A stretch of DNA of 64,000 bases from Climacteris rufus. Taxonomy: Eukaryota > Chordata > Aves > Passeriformes > Climacteridae. This document shows positions 25,301 through 37,537 of the stretch, one piece after another (the stretch's first letter is position 1; each line of letters opens with the position of its first letter). The DNA is taken from positions 1,013,815 through 1,077,814 of the forward strand of contig VZRZ01003083.1 in assembly GCA_013398175.1 (NCBI GenBank), written 5' to 3'. The translations under genes and the position numbers were made by a program. The notes under the pieces are model-generated. The model searched no databases, was not told the DNA's origin, and saw only the letters and a program-made list of their open reading frames with translations.

Positions 25301-28300
25301 TCAAATTTTGAATGATATGCTCTTGAGGGAGAGATGCCAGGTGCCTACTCCCTCCTTACTTCAGAAGGGTATGGTTCAGTGTGCTGAGCAACTCTGTACC
25401 AACAAAGCTCTCCTAGATAACAGGTAGATAGGTCACAGCATGTCAGAGGCACCAAATGTGTGCAATAGTGAAATGCAGAAGAGATGTGGCCCCTTGTATG
25501 ACGTGTGTCCTGCTGCAGCTCTCGAACAGCTGACACCACTCTTCATTTAACACTGGCTGCCAGTTTGGGTGTAAAAATATTAGAGGGGAAACAACCCGAT
25601 TTCCTGGGTTAAAAAACCAATTTTACTGAAGCTATCACAACATTTCAACTCTTTCAGAAACCTACTGGGTTCCATCTGAAAGTGGGATATATTCTCACTG
25701 TTATTATTTTCGCTGGAAGATTGTCCCAGATCATCACATCTCCGTCGGTTATTAAACTTTACATTTCTTGTTAAGTAAACCTGTGCTGGCTTATATTAAT
25801 TTGTTCTTGAACCAGAACTGTATATTAACTTTTAGTCTCCTTCTGTGTGTTTTCCATCACCTTGGGTTTTTTTTGTTTTGTTTTGTTTTCCATCAACTTT
25901 TCTTTTTCTTCATAGAGCTGTATTAGGCTTACGAGAATAAACTGCTTGTTTTCTCCCGTTTAGGCCTTACAATTGCTTGTTTTTTACTTTCATTAAAAGT
26001 AGATAAGGCAAAATAAGTACTGGGCAATTTCTATGTGGAAATCAAGATATGGAAAATGATGGGTCATATCTTTAATCATCTCCATTTTGAACACTTCATC
26101 ACCCCATTTTTTCTTTCCATACAACTAAAGAGTCTTCCTACACATCCAGTAATTTTCACACCTGATATTACCCTCTGGTAGAATAGACCTGAATCAAATT
26201 TATTTGGCCTTCTATTTCTTCTTTTCCTACTGTCACTGAAGGATCTCACAAGTTTGAACTAGAAAACTGGCTTTATCCAACCCTTGAGTCTCTCCCAGTG
26301 ATTTTCATTTCCTGCTGTCTGTCCACCACAGATCTAGTATTGATCACTTCAGTGCTGCCCCGTGTGCCACTTGTTGAAAGTGCTGTGGTTGCTTTATAAA
26401 AGCATTGCCCTTACTTTTTTTCTGGTTTGAGCGTGTCCCCACCGACCACATTGCAAGTTGTAATTGGTCATCCTGGAGATGCACACGTGGGAGCTCTTGG
26501 CTGGTGCTAATGTCTCTGTACAAAATGTTCCAGTTTATTTCTCCTACCACTGTAGGACACTAGTCTTTCCTTGGGGACATAGTTCTGGTTGCAGCAAGGC
26601 TGGGGAGAGAGAAGAGGGACAAGCAGGAAGAAACCATGGCCTCAACTCTTTAGGTGCTTTAGCCCTGATATTCTTGAAGCAAGTGTTAGGTTATCCCAAA
26701 CAGTGCCTTTGAGACAAAGTCTTCAGTAAACTGCCCACCAGCAAAGTACTAGGATTGTCCTGACTCTCTCTAACGTCTGTTGGACCCTCTGTCCTGGGAG
26801 ATAAAGCACTGGTGGTTCATATCCACAGCACAGTTCCTTCTTAATATGCAGTACTCCCTAGAAGTCAGCCTTAAATGCCAACGATTTTATGCTGGATGTT
26901 TGCCTGAATGTAATTTCCTATGTATCTAATATCTGTAAAAGGATGCATCTTTGACATATTGCACCGATGCTCTTGTGTCAGTTTCAGTTTTGCCTATCCT
27001 GAATAACTTGATAGATGTTACACACAACAAAACCTACTGTGGGCTTTCTTCTCCAGCTGGACCTGCATATGTTCAGCTTGTCAAGCTGGGCTCCTGCATC
27101 TCTGCAGAATCAGACCTTATGCAGAGGTTAGATGCCTTTCATCACTCTGCATGGTGTATGCAATGGTGAGCTAAGAAAGATGATTTTAATACTCCCTCCA
27201 GCTCTAAGGTCTTCTTTTGTGATTTTTTTCTTTAAGACATTTATTAAATAACACACCCATACAGTCTCTACAATACAGACAGGTTCCCAGGACTCCCCCG
27301 GGAACTGGGTTAACTGCTAGTTCAATTCTGACACTCTATTTCAGTGCACACCATTTTCTAATGCAAAGTAAAATGATTTAATAGGAAGGGCTTAATGTCC
27401 TAACCTGATTAACCCATAGATGAGTGGTTAGGCTGTTGCCATCTCCCTGTTATTCTGGAGAAATTTCTAATACAAGCAACATAGTCTAAAAAGGGTATTC
27501 AATATAGTGAACTAGTGCATCCTTCTCTTGAGAAAATGTTTTAAAATAACTATTTTTCAAAAGTCTTGGGACCTCTGTCCTGTTTCTGAAAGAGATGATT
27601 TGAGAACCAAGCTTACTAGTTAGACTTAGTTGAAAGACGCTCACACAGAGTGGTCACAGGGTTATAAGTGTGTCATCCATTTGCATTTTCAGAATCTTAG
27701 ATAGTGGTAGAGAAATAGATTTTTTTTAATCATATGTATATTTTCCAGTTTTATCATCTCCTTTTGCAACATGTGCAGTACATTTGGACTGTTACTGTGG
27801 ATGGTGGTTGAAGCTCAAAACAGCAGCAGGACCACAGTAAGAAAGAGGGATGAGAAGAGAGAAAGTAAGACTGAAAACTATTTATACTTCCTCCTGCTAA
27901 TTATTGTGTGCATGAAGTCTCACCAGCTAACCTTGTGACTTCTCTAAAATTGCATTGCTAATTAATTTCCTTACCTTTCATCCTTTGGAAATCTTTCATT
28001 GTCATTTTCCAGCCTTGCAATAACCTACTTTGTGCTGCTCAATCCATCGTGAAAGAGGTGAGTGCCATGCTGGAGAGGAGTAGCCCTGCTACTCCCTGCT
28101 CCCTGCTCCTCCCTGTGTGCTCTCTCTAGTGACTCTACCAATTGATCTTCATACTTTCCTGAATGTCCCTTACAAACATTCCTGGCACTATTCAGCTGGG
28201 GACCACTTCTGTTGCAGAAGATGTTGCTACAGCCTTATTTGGTGAGAACAAATAACACATAGAGAGGTCTTTGAAGCTGAACTCTTGGGAGGGTTGCATT

Positions 28301-28613
28301 TCTCATCCCTAGAAAAATTCTAGCATCAACAGACATTTGTGCCCTGACTGGGGGGCAAAAAGTCAAAATTTCAAGTTTTGGAGGGTTTTTTTGTTTATTC
28401 TGTGAAGAACAATATGAAAGTATGTAAACAGCCTTATTGGATTTTATCTATAAATATAATTGAGACATTCAGTTTTCATCCTGTTCCCATATGATGCACA
28501 TAAGCCAACAGCCAAGAGAAGAACTGTCCAAGTCTGTAAGCTGCTAAAAGACTTATAGTCTGAGGAAAAACAATTTGCTCCTTTCTCTATCCAGTCTGAA
28601 GGACCAGATCCTG
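22341..28613. other. Unique DNA, no gene seen
   Basis: More than 6 kb of AT-rich sequence. Open frames reach 98 codons (22624-22920, minus) without domain or exon signal. A TTTTG pentamer repeat lies at 25866-25889. A GTTCCC...GGGAAC inverted repeat with an 11-base loop is at 27283-27305. No transposon ends recognised. Confidence 0.5.
25866..25889 (+). repeat. (TTTTG)n simple repeat
   Basis: T8 followed by three GTTTT units. Confidence 0.85.
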
Positions 28614-29475
28614 TGTGATAGCTTGACCATGCCTGGGTGAAAGGTACTCACCAAAGCCACTCTATCACTCCCCTCCTCAGCTGGACAGGGGAGAAAAAAC
28701 ATAACAAAGGGATATAAATTGAAGTAAGGATAGGGAGAGTTCACTCACCAGTTACCATCACAGGCAAAACAGGCTTGACTTAAGGAAATGAGTTGAATTT
28801 ATTCTTCTCTGATTTTGATTGGAAGTAATGAGAAGTAAAACAAATCTTAAAGACACCTTCCCCCACTCCTCATTCCTTCCTGGGCTTCAATGTATTTCCA
28901 ATTCTCTACCTTCTCCCTCCAATGGTGCAGGGAGACAGGGAATGGACATTATTGTTAGGACATCACAAGTCGTTTCTTCTCCTTTCCTCCTCAGGTATAG
29001 GAGTCCTTCCCCCACTCCTACATGGGGTCCCTCCCATGGGACACAGTCCTTTACAGACTTCTTCAACGTAAGTCCTTGCCATGGGCTGCAGTTCTTCACA
29101 AACTGCTCCAGTGTGGATCCCCCACAAGGCCACGAGTTATACCATAGGCTCCTCTCTCCATGGGTCCACAGGTCCCTGCCAGGAGCCTGCTCCAGATTTT
29201 GGGCATCCACCTGCTCCGTGGTATGCAGGTGGGTTCCTGCTCCCTTGTGGACTTCCATGGGCTGCAGGAATGTAAGTCAATGTAAGTTTCACCGTGGTCT
29301 GTACCAGGGACTGCAGGGGAATATCTGCTCCGGCACCTGGACCACCTCTTTTCTTTCCCTCTTCACTGACATTGGTGTCTGCAGAGTGATTTCTCTCATG
29401 AATTCTCTGCTGTGTCAGAGATCATCAGCACAAATCTCGACACTGTCTGGAACTGTCTGAACCTACTGCAGTGAG
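28614..29475 (-). mobile_element. ERVL-type LTR block with decayed minisatellite
   Basis: On the minus strand this reads as an LTR ending ...GGTGAGTACCTTTCACCCAGG then CATGGTCAAGCTATCACA at 28614. AATAAA (plus-strand TTTATT 28798-28803) lies about 190 bp before that end. I recognise the plus-strand run CACTCACCAGTTACCATCAC, GGCAAAACAGGCTTGAC and the block after it from a bird ERV family that occurs many times per genome; this is recall, not a search. Upstream of the poly(A) site is an array of degenerate units with GGGCTGCAG, TTCACAAACTGCTCCAG and TGGGTCC (about 29010-29340). The 213-codon plus frame (28819-29460) and 123-codon minus frame (28887-29258) come from this array and are not genes. 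The right boundary is uncertain; no flanking duplication was found. Confidence 0.7.
29010..29340. repeat. Degenerate minisatellite, about 45-bp units
   Basis: Successive units share TGGGTCCNNNCCATGGGCTGCAG-like text followed by TTCTTCACAAACTGCTCCAG or variants (CTGCTCCGTGG, CTGCTCCGGCACC). About six units can be traced, each with substitutions and length changes, so the array is old. It belongs to the surrounding ERV block. Confidence 0.65.
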
Positions 29476-32079
29476 ACTTGTAGTAAGATGGTGTAACATC
29501 TCTAACCCCCCAATTCTCTGAAATATTGCTCTTTTCTCCCCCCTGCCTGCCCTCCTGCAACTATCCCTCCCCTCTGTTGAGTGATTTCCTGGGTCCCTGG
29601 GCACATTAATTCTTCTCTGCCCTCAGCCTCCAGCGTGATCCTGGATGCAATAGCAAAGCATGGCAGTCACTCTTGAAACCAACACGGTTCAAGGCAGGAA
29701 AGGAAGGAGCAAATGGATAATGGGAATTTCAGCAGGATATTAAACATGCTGACATTCAAATATATTTCCAGGCTCAGCTTATTTTACAGCTCATCCAGCT
29801 ATATTCAGTCATGGGTATAGTCACTTTCAAATAAAAGTAGGATTAAGCTATGAAGAAATAATTAAATAAAATTCAAACTGTCTAGATGTTGAAGAGGTTT
29901 GCATTAAAACCAATACTGATGTAAACATATAATTTCTGTCTTTTTAGTGCTCATTTCTTTGTGTAGTCTTAGATCAGAGAAAACCAAATTTTATTGTTCC
30001 TCCAGATATTATTTTAGAAAACTTCTTTATACAGAAAGGCTGATTAAGTGGAATAGATACAAATATAGCAAAGAACCAAAAAGAGTAAACATTATTCTTT
30101 CAGAGCTTGAGCTGACTGAGGATACCTTGTGCCTTCTCAACTAAATCCATGAGTGTCCTTGTACATTTTGCTTATTGAAGCAAGCTTGTGCAATGTTAAA
30201 CAATGAAGAGGTATCTGTCTGATAGTAGCAGGGAAATTTAAAAATTATTCTAGTGAAAGAGGAGAAACTCCATAAAGATCACTCTGAATGGAAGTACCAA
30301 TTTTTATTATTTCATTTAGGCATCTAAGGTGTGAATTATATTCTAGAAAGGACTTCCAGAGAACTGAAACTCTCCAGTATAGAAGGAATTGAAAACACTT
30401 ATTCATTTTACTTTTACTTAGAAAAGTTTTGCCTAGAAACAAAAGAAGAAAAAATTATTTAGGGAACTTCATAGCTCCTCTCTGTTCAATTAATGTTTAG
30501 AAGTTATTGTCAAATATGCCTGTTAGAAGTGAGAATGCAGACAACACTAGCCTATTATTTGTGACAATTCTATATTTATTTAATGGGTGTCTTAGCCAAG
30601 CAATGAGTTATGTCATAAAATGTAAGTCAAGGTTGTGTGGTTTGTAACACAGATTAATATGCAAATATTACAAAGTGTTTAAGGCTTGAACAGTAGCTGT
30701 GTATTCAATGCTACCCTGAATGCAAAACCCTATTTTTGTCTTTATAAATCTGGAAATGATAAGTTCATTTGAAATTTTCATTTGAAAAGTTCTGTCAGTG
30801 GATTATTTTATTTCCCAATTCATTTCTTGACATATTGTTTTCCTTCTTAGTGGACTTCGAAGCTTCTTGAGTCCCTTTTCATATACTTCTCTGGTGTTGA
30901 AATTTTTTGCCACCTCACATCATTTTCAGTGTTCAATTTTCTCTTGGTTCACATTCTCTTCATTTGAGCTTCCCGCAAAATATCCCTGTAGTACATATCT
31001 CACACATTGGTTAGTCACCCCAAACCTTTTCCTTGCCCAACATCATTTCCTGAGTGAGGATGATAATTTCAAAACTTAATAAAAGCTCACTTTTCTCACA
31101 ACATGCCACCAAAAATGTTTTGAACATCCACTATGAATTTTGTGTTTGAACAAGTTATTTAAAATGTCTGGAAGTGAATTAGAAAAATTTGGGGGACGAT
31201 TTTTAATCAAATTGCCTATTAATTATCTTGACATTTCTCTGTTAGCAAATCCTTTCAAAGATTTCTCACTGTTTAGTGAACCTATTGGACTAACTGCTGA
31301 TCTGAAGAGTGGGAATACCTTTCTTCCAGTGCTTTGTGGTTTCTGCATCATCAATGTCAGAAATGCACTCGAACTCCCCCTAAATGAATAGCCCAGGAAC
31401 ACTGAAACAGCTGAATATTTCCTTGAATGGATAATGCTCACACGTGAAGATCCACATTGGAAAGAACCTGACCTACTATCTTCCAGATGGGCAGGTGCAA
31501 GACTCTTGCAGAGATCTTGTTTCCAGACACCTGCTCATTTTTTCCTCTTCTTTGGAGTTTATGAAAGAATTCTGTCTCAATTTTATTTTTATGTTTGTGT
31601 TTTAAAATTCTTGTTATTTTATGTTTTAATATTTTCTGTTTAGCTTTTACACAGTGGCTTTAGTCACAATTTATATCTTTCTTACAACAAACAGCCATTA
31701 ATTTCTTGCAGTTACAGTCAATATCTGATGTCATTCTTCCCTCTTTATATTTGTGCCTGACATTCCTTTATTCTATTCATAACAAAGTTGGCTTTTATGC
31801 TACTTGTGCAGCAATTCAGAGGAACGTTAAATCAAGCAAAATGAGCTTTTACACAGAAATCTTCTCAATTGCAGGGTAAACCATCAAATTGGTTTAACAC
31901 AGTGCAGGTTACTTGCCAAAAATATGAATGAGATTTATGTATCCAGCTCTGCAGCACAGAGTGAAGTGTAAACAATAAAGTTCGTTTGCACATGGAGGCA
32001 AGAAGGGGCTGGAAATCGGGTCCACACCAGCCTCTGTAAATATCTCTCCTACTCACAGATAGATCCTGTGATGCACACA
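29476..32079. other. Unique DNA, no gene seen
   Basis: The first about 170 bases (C/T-rich, to about 29650) may still belong to the ERV block. The rest is AT-rich with open frames up to 83 codons and no recognisable feature. Confidence 0.45.
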
Positions 32080-32165
32080 TCATAGAATCATAGAACAGTT
32101 TGGGTTGGAAGGGATCTTTAAAGGTCATCTAGTCCAACCCCACTGCAACAAGCAGGGACATCTTC
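32080..32165 (-). mobile_element. CR1 LINE 3' tail, well preserved
   Basis: TCATAGAATCATAGAACAG followed by TTTGGGTTGGAAGGGATCTT and GGTCATCTAGTCCAACCCCACTGCA is the reverse complement of the avian CR1 terminus. It is the least diverged of the three minus-strand tails, so it comes from a younger CR1 subfamily. The element is truncated to less than 100 bp. Confidence 0.96.
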
Positions 32166-35100
32166 AATGAAATCAGGTATGTGCGAAGACAAGTAATCAA
32201 AATAAGGTCTTGCTCTTTTCCCATCTCCATCAATTATTTTTCTTAATTATCTTGTTTTTCAAGCCTCATGATTTCTGTAATTTACTACTTATGACAGTTT
32301 GCTGCTGGACTGAATAATACTGTGTTGCTGAAGTGCCCCGTGGACATGATTGTACCAGACACTCCATGGTCTTGGTCTGTGTCTGTGGGACCTGATTCCC
32401 TGTTATCCCTGCTTCCATGAAGCATCATCAGATCTCCTTTCAGCTGAAGAGCTTTAGTAAATCCTGGTTTTGTGAAAAGCAAAGCCACATCCCAGAGCAG
32501 CAAACAGCTGGCAATATTATCCCAATTTACTAAGGAGATTTATGTCAACATATATTAATTCATTTCTTGGGCCACAGCTATCATTTTCTTTGATGAAGGA
32601 AATGGCTTTATTTATTTGTCTGGCCTTGGTAGCCTCTGGAGTATAGTCTAAACAAACCAACAGTTTTCATGTATGCTTATTAAACATAACAATGATAGGA
32701 AATAAAAATAATAGGAAAACAAGAAGAGGGACACCCAGTGATTCAGTATCACATTGGTGTCTGCAGTGCCTTCTCTGAAGTGGTACCCACTCTGCTTCTC
32801 TGAGGAAAAACCCACTGCTCCCGTAGATGAAGCATACACCGTGCTTCACCTGTCTCTCTGAGTACTGAAGTGAATTTGAGGTGAGAGATGCTGCTCAGAT
32901 AATAAAAACAAAGGAAAATATTTAGGCAAATGTCATGACTTTAAAGAAGAAACAGAGAAATACTTATTTTCAGAATATCACTCCTCATGGTATACACTAT
33001 TTTCCTCAGACTTTTTGCCTGGCACTTGTTCTAGTTAAATGTTTAAAGCAAACATATATCTCTTGGTTAAAAACGCATTATAAGTTCATGATTTTTTTTA
33101 TTCCTGCAGAAGTTCCTTACTAAGGTTATTAAATAATATTTTATGCACTTTTCACTTTAATCTCTGAGCAGACCCAACTCATGCACACCTGATTTGTTGT
33201 CACACAAACTGAAGCAGAGTTTTGGTGATTCAGATCAAATATCTAATTGTCGCTAGGGTTCTGCATCTTGAACAGATGGTTTTCTTCTGCTTGTCCGTTC
33301 ATCTTTACAATGCATAGATTTATATATACTGCTGAGAAGCTTTTCATAATACACAGGCATATTTCCAGAATGCAGAAAAAATAGCTTGCTATCATGTACA
33401 CCAGATCCTTGTATATGGCAGTGCTGTGTGTGGAAATTGCTTGACTGGAATGCCTGGAGAGGAACAACTTCCAGTTAATGTCTTGCCTGTGATGGGTATT
33501 TAAAAGTTTGCACTTAGTGAGGTAGGACTTCCCAGATAACTAGCTCTCATCTAATGACAAAAATAATGGTTCTTCCTCCCACTTGCTGTTTTTTGTGTTA
33601 TTAGTAGTTTCTTTGTACTTCCAAGGCCTGTTGGATTTAATTGACCAATTGGCTAAGTTTTCTGGGACAGAACAGGGAGAGACGAAAAGGAGGATGGAGA
33701 GATGAAAGAGTGTTGTCTGTGAAGCTTCCTTTCCCCAAGACATTTCTTTCCCCTTATGCTTAAATTTTTTTTTTTCTTATCCTTAAGGGTTTCTTTTCCT
33801 TTTTGTAATTCACATTGAATGTTTCTTTCCTCTTCTAATTTTCTGCTCTACCAACATATGACTTCTAAAATTTTAGGAAATGTCAAAAGAGGCTCATGAG
33901 GTCATCACGTTGTATCACCAGTTTTCTCTATAAATGACTGGGTTATTGTTTTTTATTTTCCTCTGTTTTTTGAAAGATTCATACTGCAAACCCTGGCCTT
34001 TTCAAGCTAGAAGGAATATAACACAGGACAGAGCACCTCTGGCACTGTTTGTCACTTTATAGTGGAAAGTCAATTTCTGAGGGCAGGAGTTTGGCTGCTC
34101 TTGTAAGACAGGTTGAATTTGATCTTAATTCAGTCCAGGACTTTTTCAGCAGTGGTCGTAGTCCTCAACAGCTACTCAGCTGCCTTAAGCCAAACACTCA
34201 ACCTAATTTTACAGAGCTTTTGATCTCTCATTCTGGGCAGCCTTGTCATTGTTATGATGAGTTAGAACTGAAATGGTCAGGCAGTTGGCCTGATACTTTA
34301 AAGGGACTATCATCCTTACATTGCTTTTATGGTACCAGCACACTTCAGAGAAGGGTGGTGCTCCCCTTCTCCTCTCTCTTGGAAAGCCAAGTCTTGAATT
34401 GTCTCTTTTGCAGAGTGTGGGTTAATCCATCATGAATCTTCCCAGACCTGGGTGAAGTGAGGCTTAGGGAAGGAAGGGGAAGGTGTGGATATCCCATATG
34501 TGCTCATCACTGGTCTTCACCCAGGTGCAGTTTAGATAGGCCCACTCATGGAAGCATGCTTCTGGGGCTGTGCTGGTCCTTGTGTGGCAGGCACAGACAC
34601 TCCCTGGCAGAGGGCTCACATGTCTGTCCAGGCTGGTGCTGCAAGGTCCTGGGCTTGTAATGCCAGCACATACAGTATGACAAGAGTCATTGAGCCCTGC
34701 CTGCACCTCTCCCTCTGGGAATGATGGAGAGATGTTTAAAAATATATTCTTTTCAATTACATTTGCAGTGGTAGAAGAAAGGGTTATTAATGACTTTGCC
34801 ACATGGAGAGGGTAGTCTTGACCCCTCTGAAGCCCAGCTTGGCTTTGTGCCACAGCAGCAGTTCTGAGTGTGTGGCACTGTGCAGGTGGCACTGCCCATC
34901 AAAGGGACCCTACTTTTCCAACCATGAAGGCAAAGAAAACAAAGGGAGAAGAACCTCTGTCAACACCCCAGAACACTACCTGGTGTGAGTTGAAAAGTGT
35001 GTCTGGGCCATTTATGTGGGAGGCAGGCAACATTCTGTTAATTAAGGCTTAATCTGTCATTTGTTACAGTACGTATGTTCTTCAAGGGAGGAAAAAAGTG

Positions 35101-37233
35101 GACTGAGGTCATGCTGTGAATATTTTTCCTTTCTCTGACCTGAAGTAAGGCTGACTGTAACAGCAACCATTCTTTTTAGTACTCTCAGTTAATGTCTACA
35201 TATAGAACAGTCACTCCATCTACCACACAACACTTGGCAATAGAAAGAGAACATATTTTTCTATCAATGCAATAGGGGTATATTGGGAATGACAACAGAA
35301 CTTGAATATAAGGTCTAACAAAATATATTCCCTAGATCTGACTAAACACTTACAGTCTCAGAAAATGTAATGAAAACAGGATTTAACTATGGCATTCTTC
35401 ACTTGTTAAGCAATGAAGAATAGCAACTTTTCTTTTGTCATGAGGGAAAATACTTTTCAAATAAATGCTAGATCCTCCATATAAAGAATTTGCTAATATA
35501 ATTACAGTTCTCTTTGCAAAATTGACCAGAGAAATTCAAGAGACAATTGCACATGGACAAATTCCCTGTAGTATGTACCTTTCAAACGTGATGTTCATCC
35601 TTTTGCAAACAGCTAGCACAGAGTCATTGAATTGCTAAAACATCAAGAATAGTCATAAGTAAGACAGAATCAGTGTCCTGATTCTCTGCACAGAGGTGAA
35701 TTGAATCTGTAGGGAATAGATGGCTATTCTTTTTATAACCCTGGTCTAAGATGCAGTTCTCTACGGATACAGGTGGTCAGACCTGTGAACAAAATCCAGA
35801 TTTATTAGTCTCCTTATAATAATCTCTACAGGCAGAGAATGCACATTTAGCCTGGACTCCCTTATTCTTCCCCACCCAAGTAAGTGTGCAGTTTATTTCA
35901 CAAAATGATCAAGAGAAAGAAGTCACTCACCACCGAGTGAATACCCACAAAGTTATATCACAGAACTTTCAATACCAAAGTGGGGTCTGTCATTAACTTC
36001 TTGCTGAAGACAAGAAGCTATACAAGGAGACCATGAAGCCTTTAGTACCACTTTTTTGCATCTTTTTTAGGGCTGTTTGAGACATTTATGTAGGTGTTCT
36101 CTGGTTGGTTCATGCTCCCTAGACTAGTTTCTGCATGGGTCTTGAATAGTAAAATTGTATCCGTTCTGCTGTGTATGGTGTTTTACCATGGTTAAAGGGC
36201 CTAAACTTTAGTAATTTTGGTCTTACTCTTTCTTATTTGACTGTACCTAGAAGCTGGAGGCGGAGAGAGCCTGCTCACTCATATTCAATGCAGAGACTCT
36301 ATATGGGGTATTTATCAGGGAATCATCCAGAGGAGCTTCAAATTACTGCAGTGATAGAGCTGAAAACATTTCATTCAGGAGACTGCATCAAGGGCACAGC
36401 ACACAGGCTGTGTGCATACTCTGCCCACATTTACTCTTGTCAGGTTTCATACATCTACTGCATTGAAGTGCAGGCATTTCACAGCTGAAGTGATGAGCAA
36501 CAGCAGTTTCCATAGGGGGAATGTGAGCTGAACAGTGTCACCCTTCCCGCCTTTGATAAAGACTTTGTGTCAGGTTCTTGAGGAAACTTTGACTTGCAGC
36601 TGCCTCCTGAATCTGACAACTAGACTCTACAACCTGGACATCCAACATTCAGCCGAATATATCTTCCCTTTGGGAGCATCTTCTCTAATACAAACAGTAC
36701 ATTCAGACTCCATGTTATATGCCTCCAAATGCTTTTCCTTAAGATACCTTTGACAACAGTTTTATGAAATAGTGCCATTATTGCAGAAGTTGTGTAATGT
36801 GCAGAGCTAATGAAGAGTAACTTGGGGGAGGACTAGCTAAAGTTTTTAAAGGTTGCATGTGTATTATACCTTTGTTTTTCTATAAAAATGAAGCTTTCTC
36901 AAATCTACTTCTGTCACAGATGTTCTCTGAAACCTCGTCCAGACTCGACAGCATAAAAATGTGGCTGGATCTGCATGCATTCACAGCCTTGCATTGTTGA
37001 TACTTCTCCTGATCAGGAACTCAGGCTATAGCTGAAGTTAACAGCAGAAAGGATAAACTTGAATCTTAATCATTATAAGTCTATTGGTCTTTTTGAAGTA
37101 CGTTCACCCCACTTTCTTGGCAATGACTAACAAAATGCTGTTTCTACAGGTTGTCTTTGACCCCAATTTCATTTTAATTACTTTTCACCAAACGAACATC
37201 CTTCATTCACATTCTGAACCCAGTTAATAAATA
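32166..37233. other. Unique DNA, longest non-repeat frame included
   Basis: Contains a 128-codon plus-strand frame (34049-34435) and a 142-codon minus-strand frame (34464-34892), in a stretch of slightly higher GC (34040-34920). Neither shows a domain, signal peptide or codon pattern I can support. An 11-bp inverted repeat CCTGGGTGAAG/CTTCACCCAGG lies at 34447-34457 and 34515-34525. The rest is AT-rich and featureless. Confidence 0.45.
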
Positions 37234-37537
37234 TGTTGCAGTAACGACACGAAAGAAGGAGACAGAAGCCTCTGGAGAGTGAAGGAACAAGTTCTGGGCT
37301 TCCCCCGCCCATCTTTATTATATATGTGTCTTATAATTCACTGTGTATTGGAGGAGACGAAGGGCCTCCCCTCAATCACACTGGTCAGAGGAAATGTCCT
37401 TTAAACTTCTGTGCCCAGGAGAAAAGAATGTAAATAAAAAGATACTGTTGCAATAACATGGCTATGTTTACAAAGAATGTCTGAAAGCCAGTTACAAAAG
37501 AATGATAACATCCAGAACTGCAAAAGTCAGGGCAACA
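37234..37537 (-). mobile_element. Solo LTR, 304 bp, 6-bp target duplication
   Basis: Plus-strand ends are TGTTGC and GCAACA, perfect inverted repeats. The element is bounded by TAAATA on both sides (37228-37233 and 37538-37543), an exact 6-bp duplication. Orientation is minus: AATAAA (plus TTTATT 37314-37319) precedes GATGGGCGGGGGAAGCCC, and the LTR ends CGTGTCGTTACTGCAACA. The short length and 6-bp duplication fit class II (alpha- or beta-like) avian ERVs. The intact duplication and intact ends suggest a fairly recent insertion compared with the other LTRs here. No internal retroviral sequence is present, so it is a solo LTR. The minus frame at 37385-37597 is incidental. Confidence 0.88.

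Noticed and set aside
27283..27305. GTTCCC...GGGAAC hairpin as a terminator or structured RNA
   Set aside because: A 6-bp stem with an 11-base loop is common by chance and vertebrate genes do not use such terminators.
28819..29460. 213-codon plus-strand open frame, longest in the window
   Set aside because: It lies in an ERVL-type LTR block and is kept open by a degenerate minisatellite. The opposite strand is also open there, and no protein domain is visible.
28604..29643. GATCCTG at 28607-28613 and near 29637 as a target duplication of the ERV block
   Set aside because: The right copy is not preceded by CA as an LTR end should be, and the length of 7 bp fits no ERV class well.
34049..34435. 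128-codon plus-strand frame outside recognised repeats
   Set aside because: No domain, no signal peptide, no supporting splice sites or promoter. Frames this long are expected a few times by chance in 64 kb on six frames.
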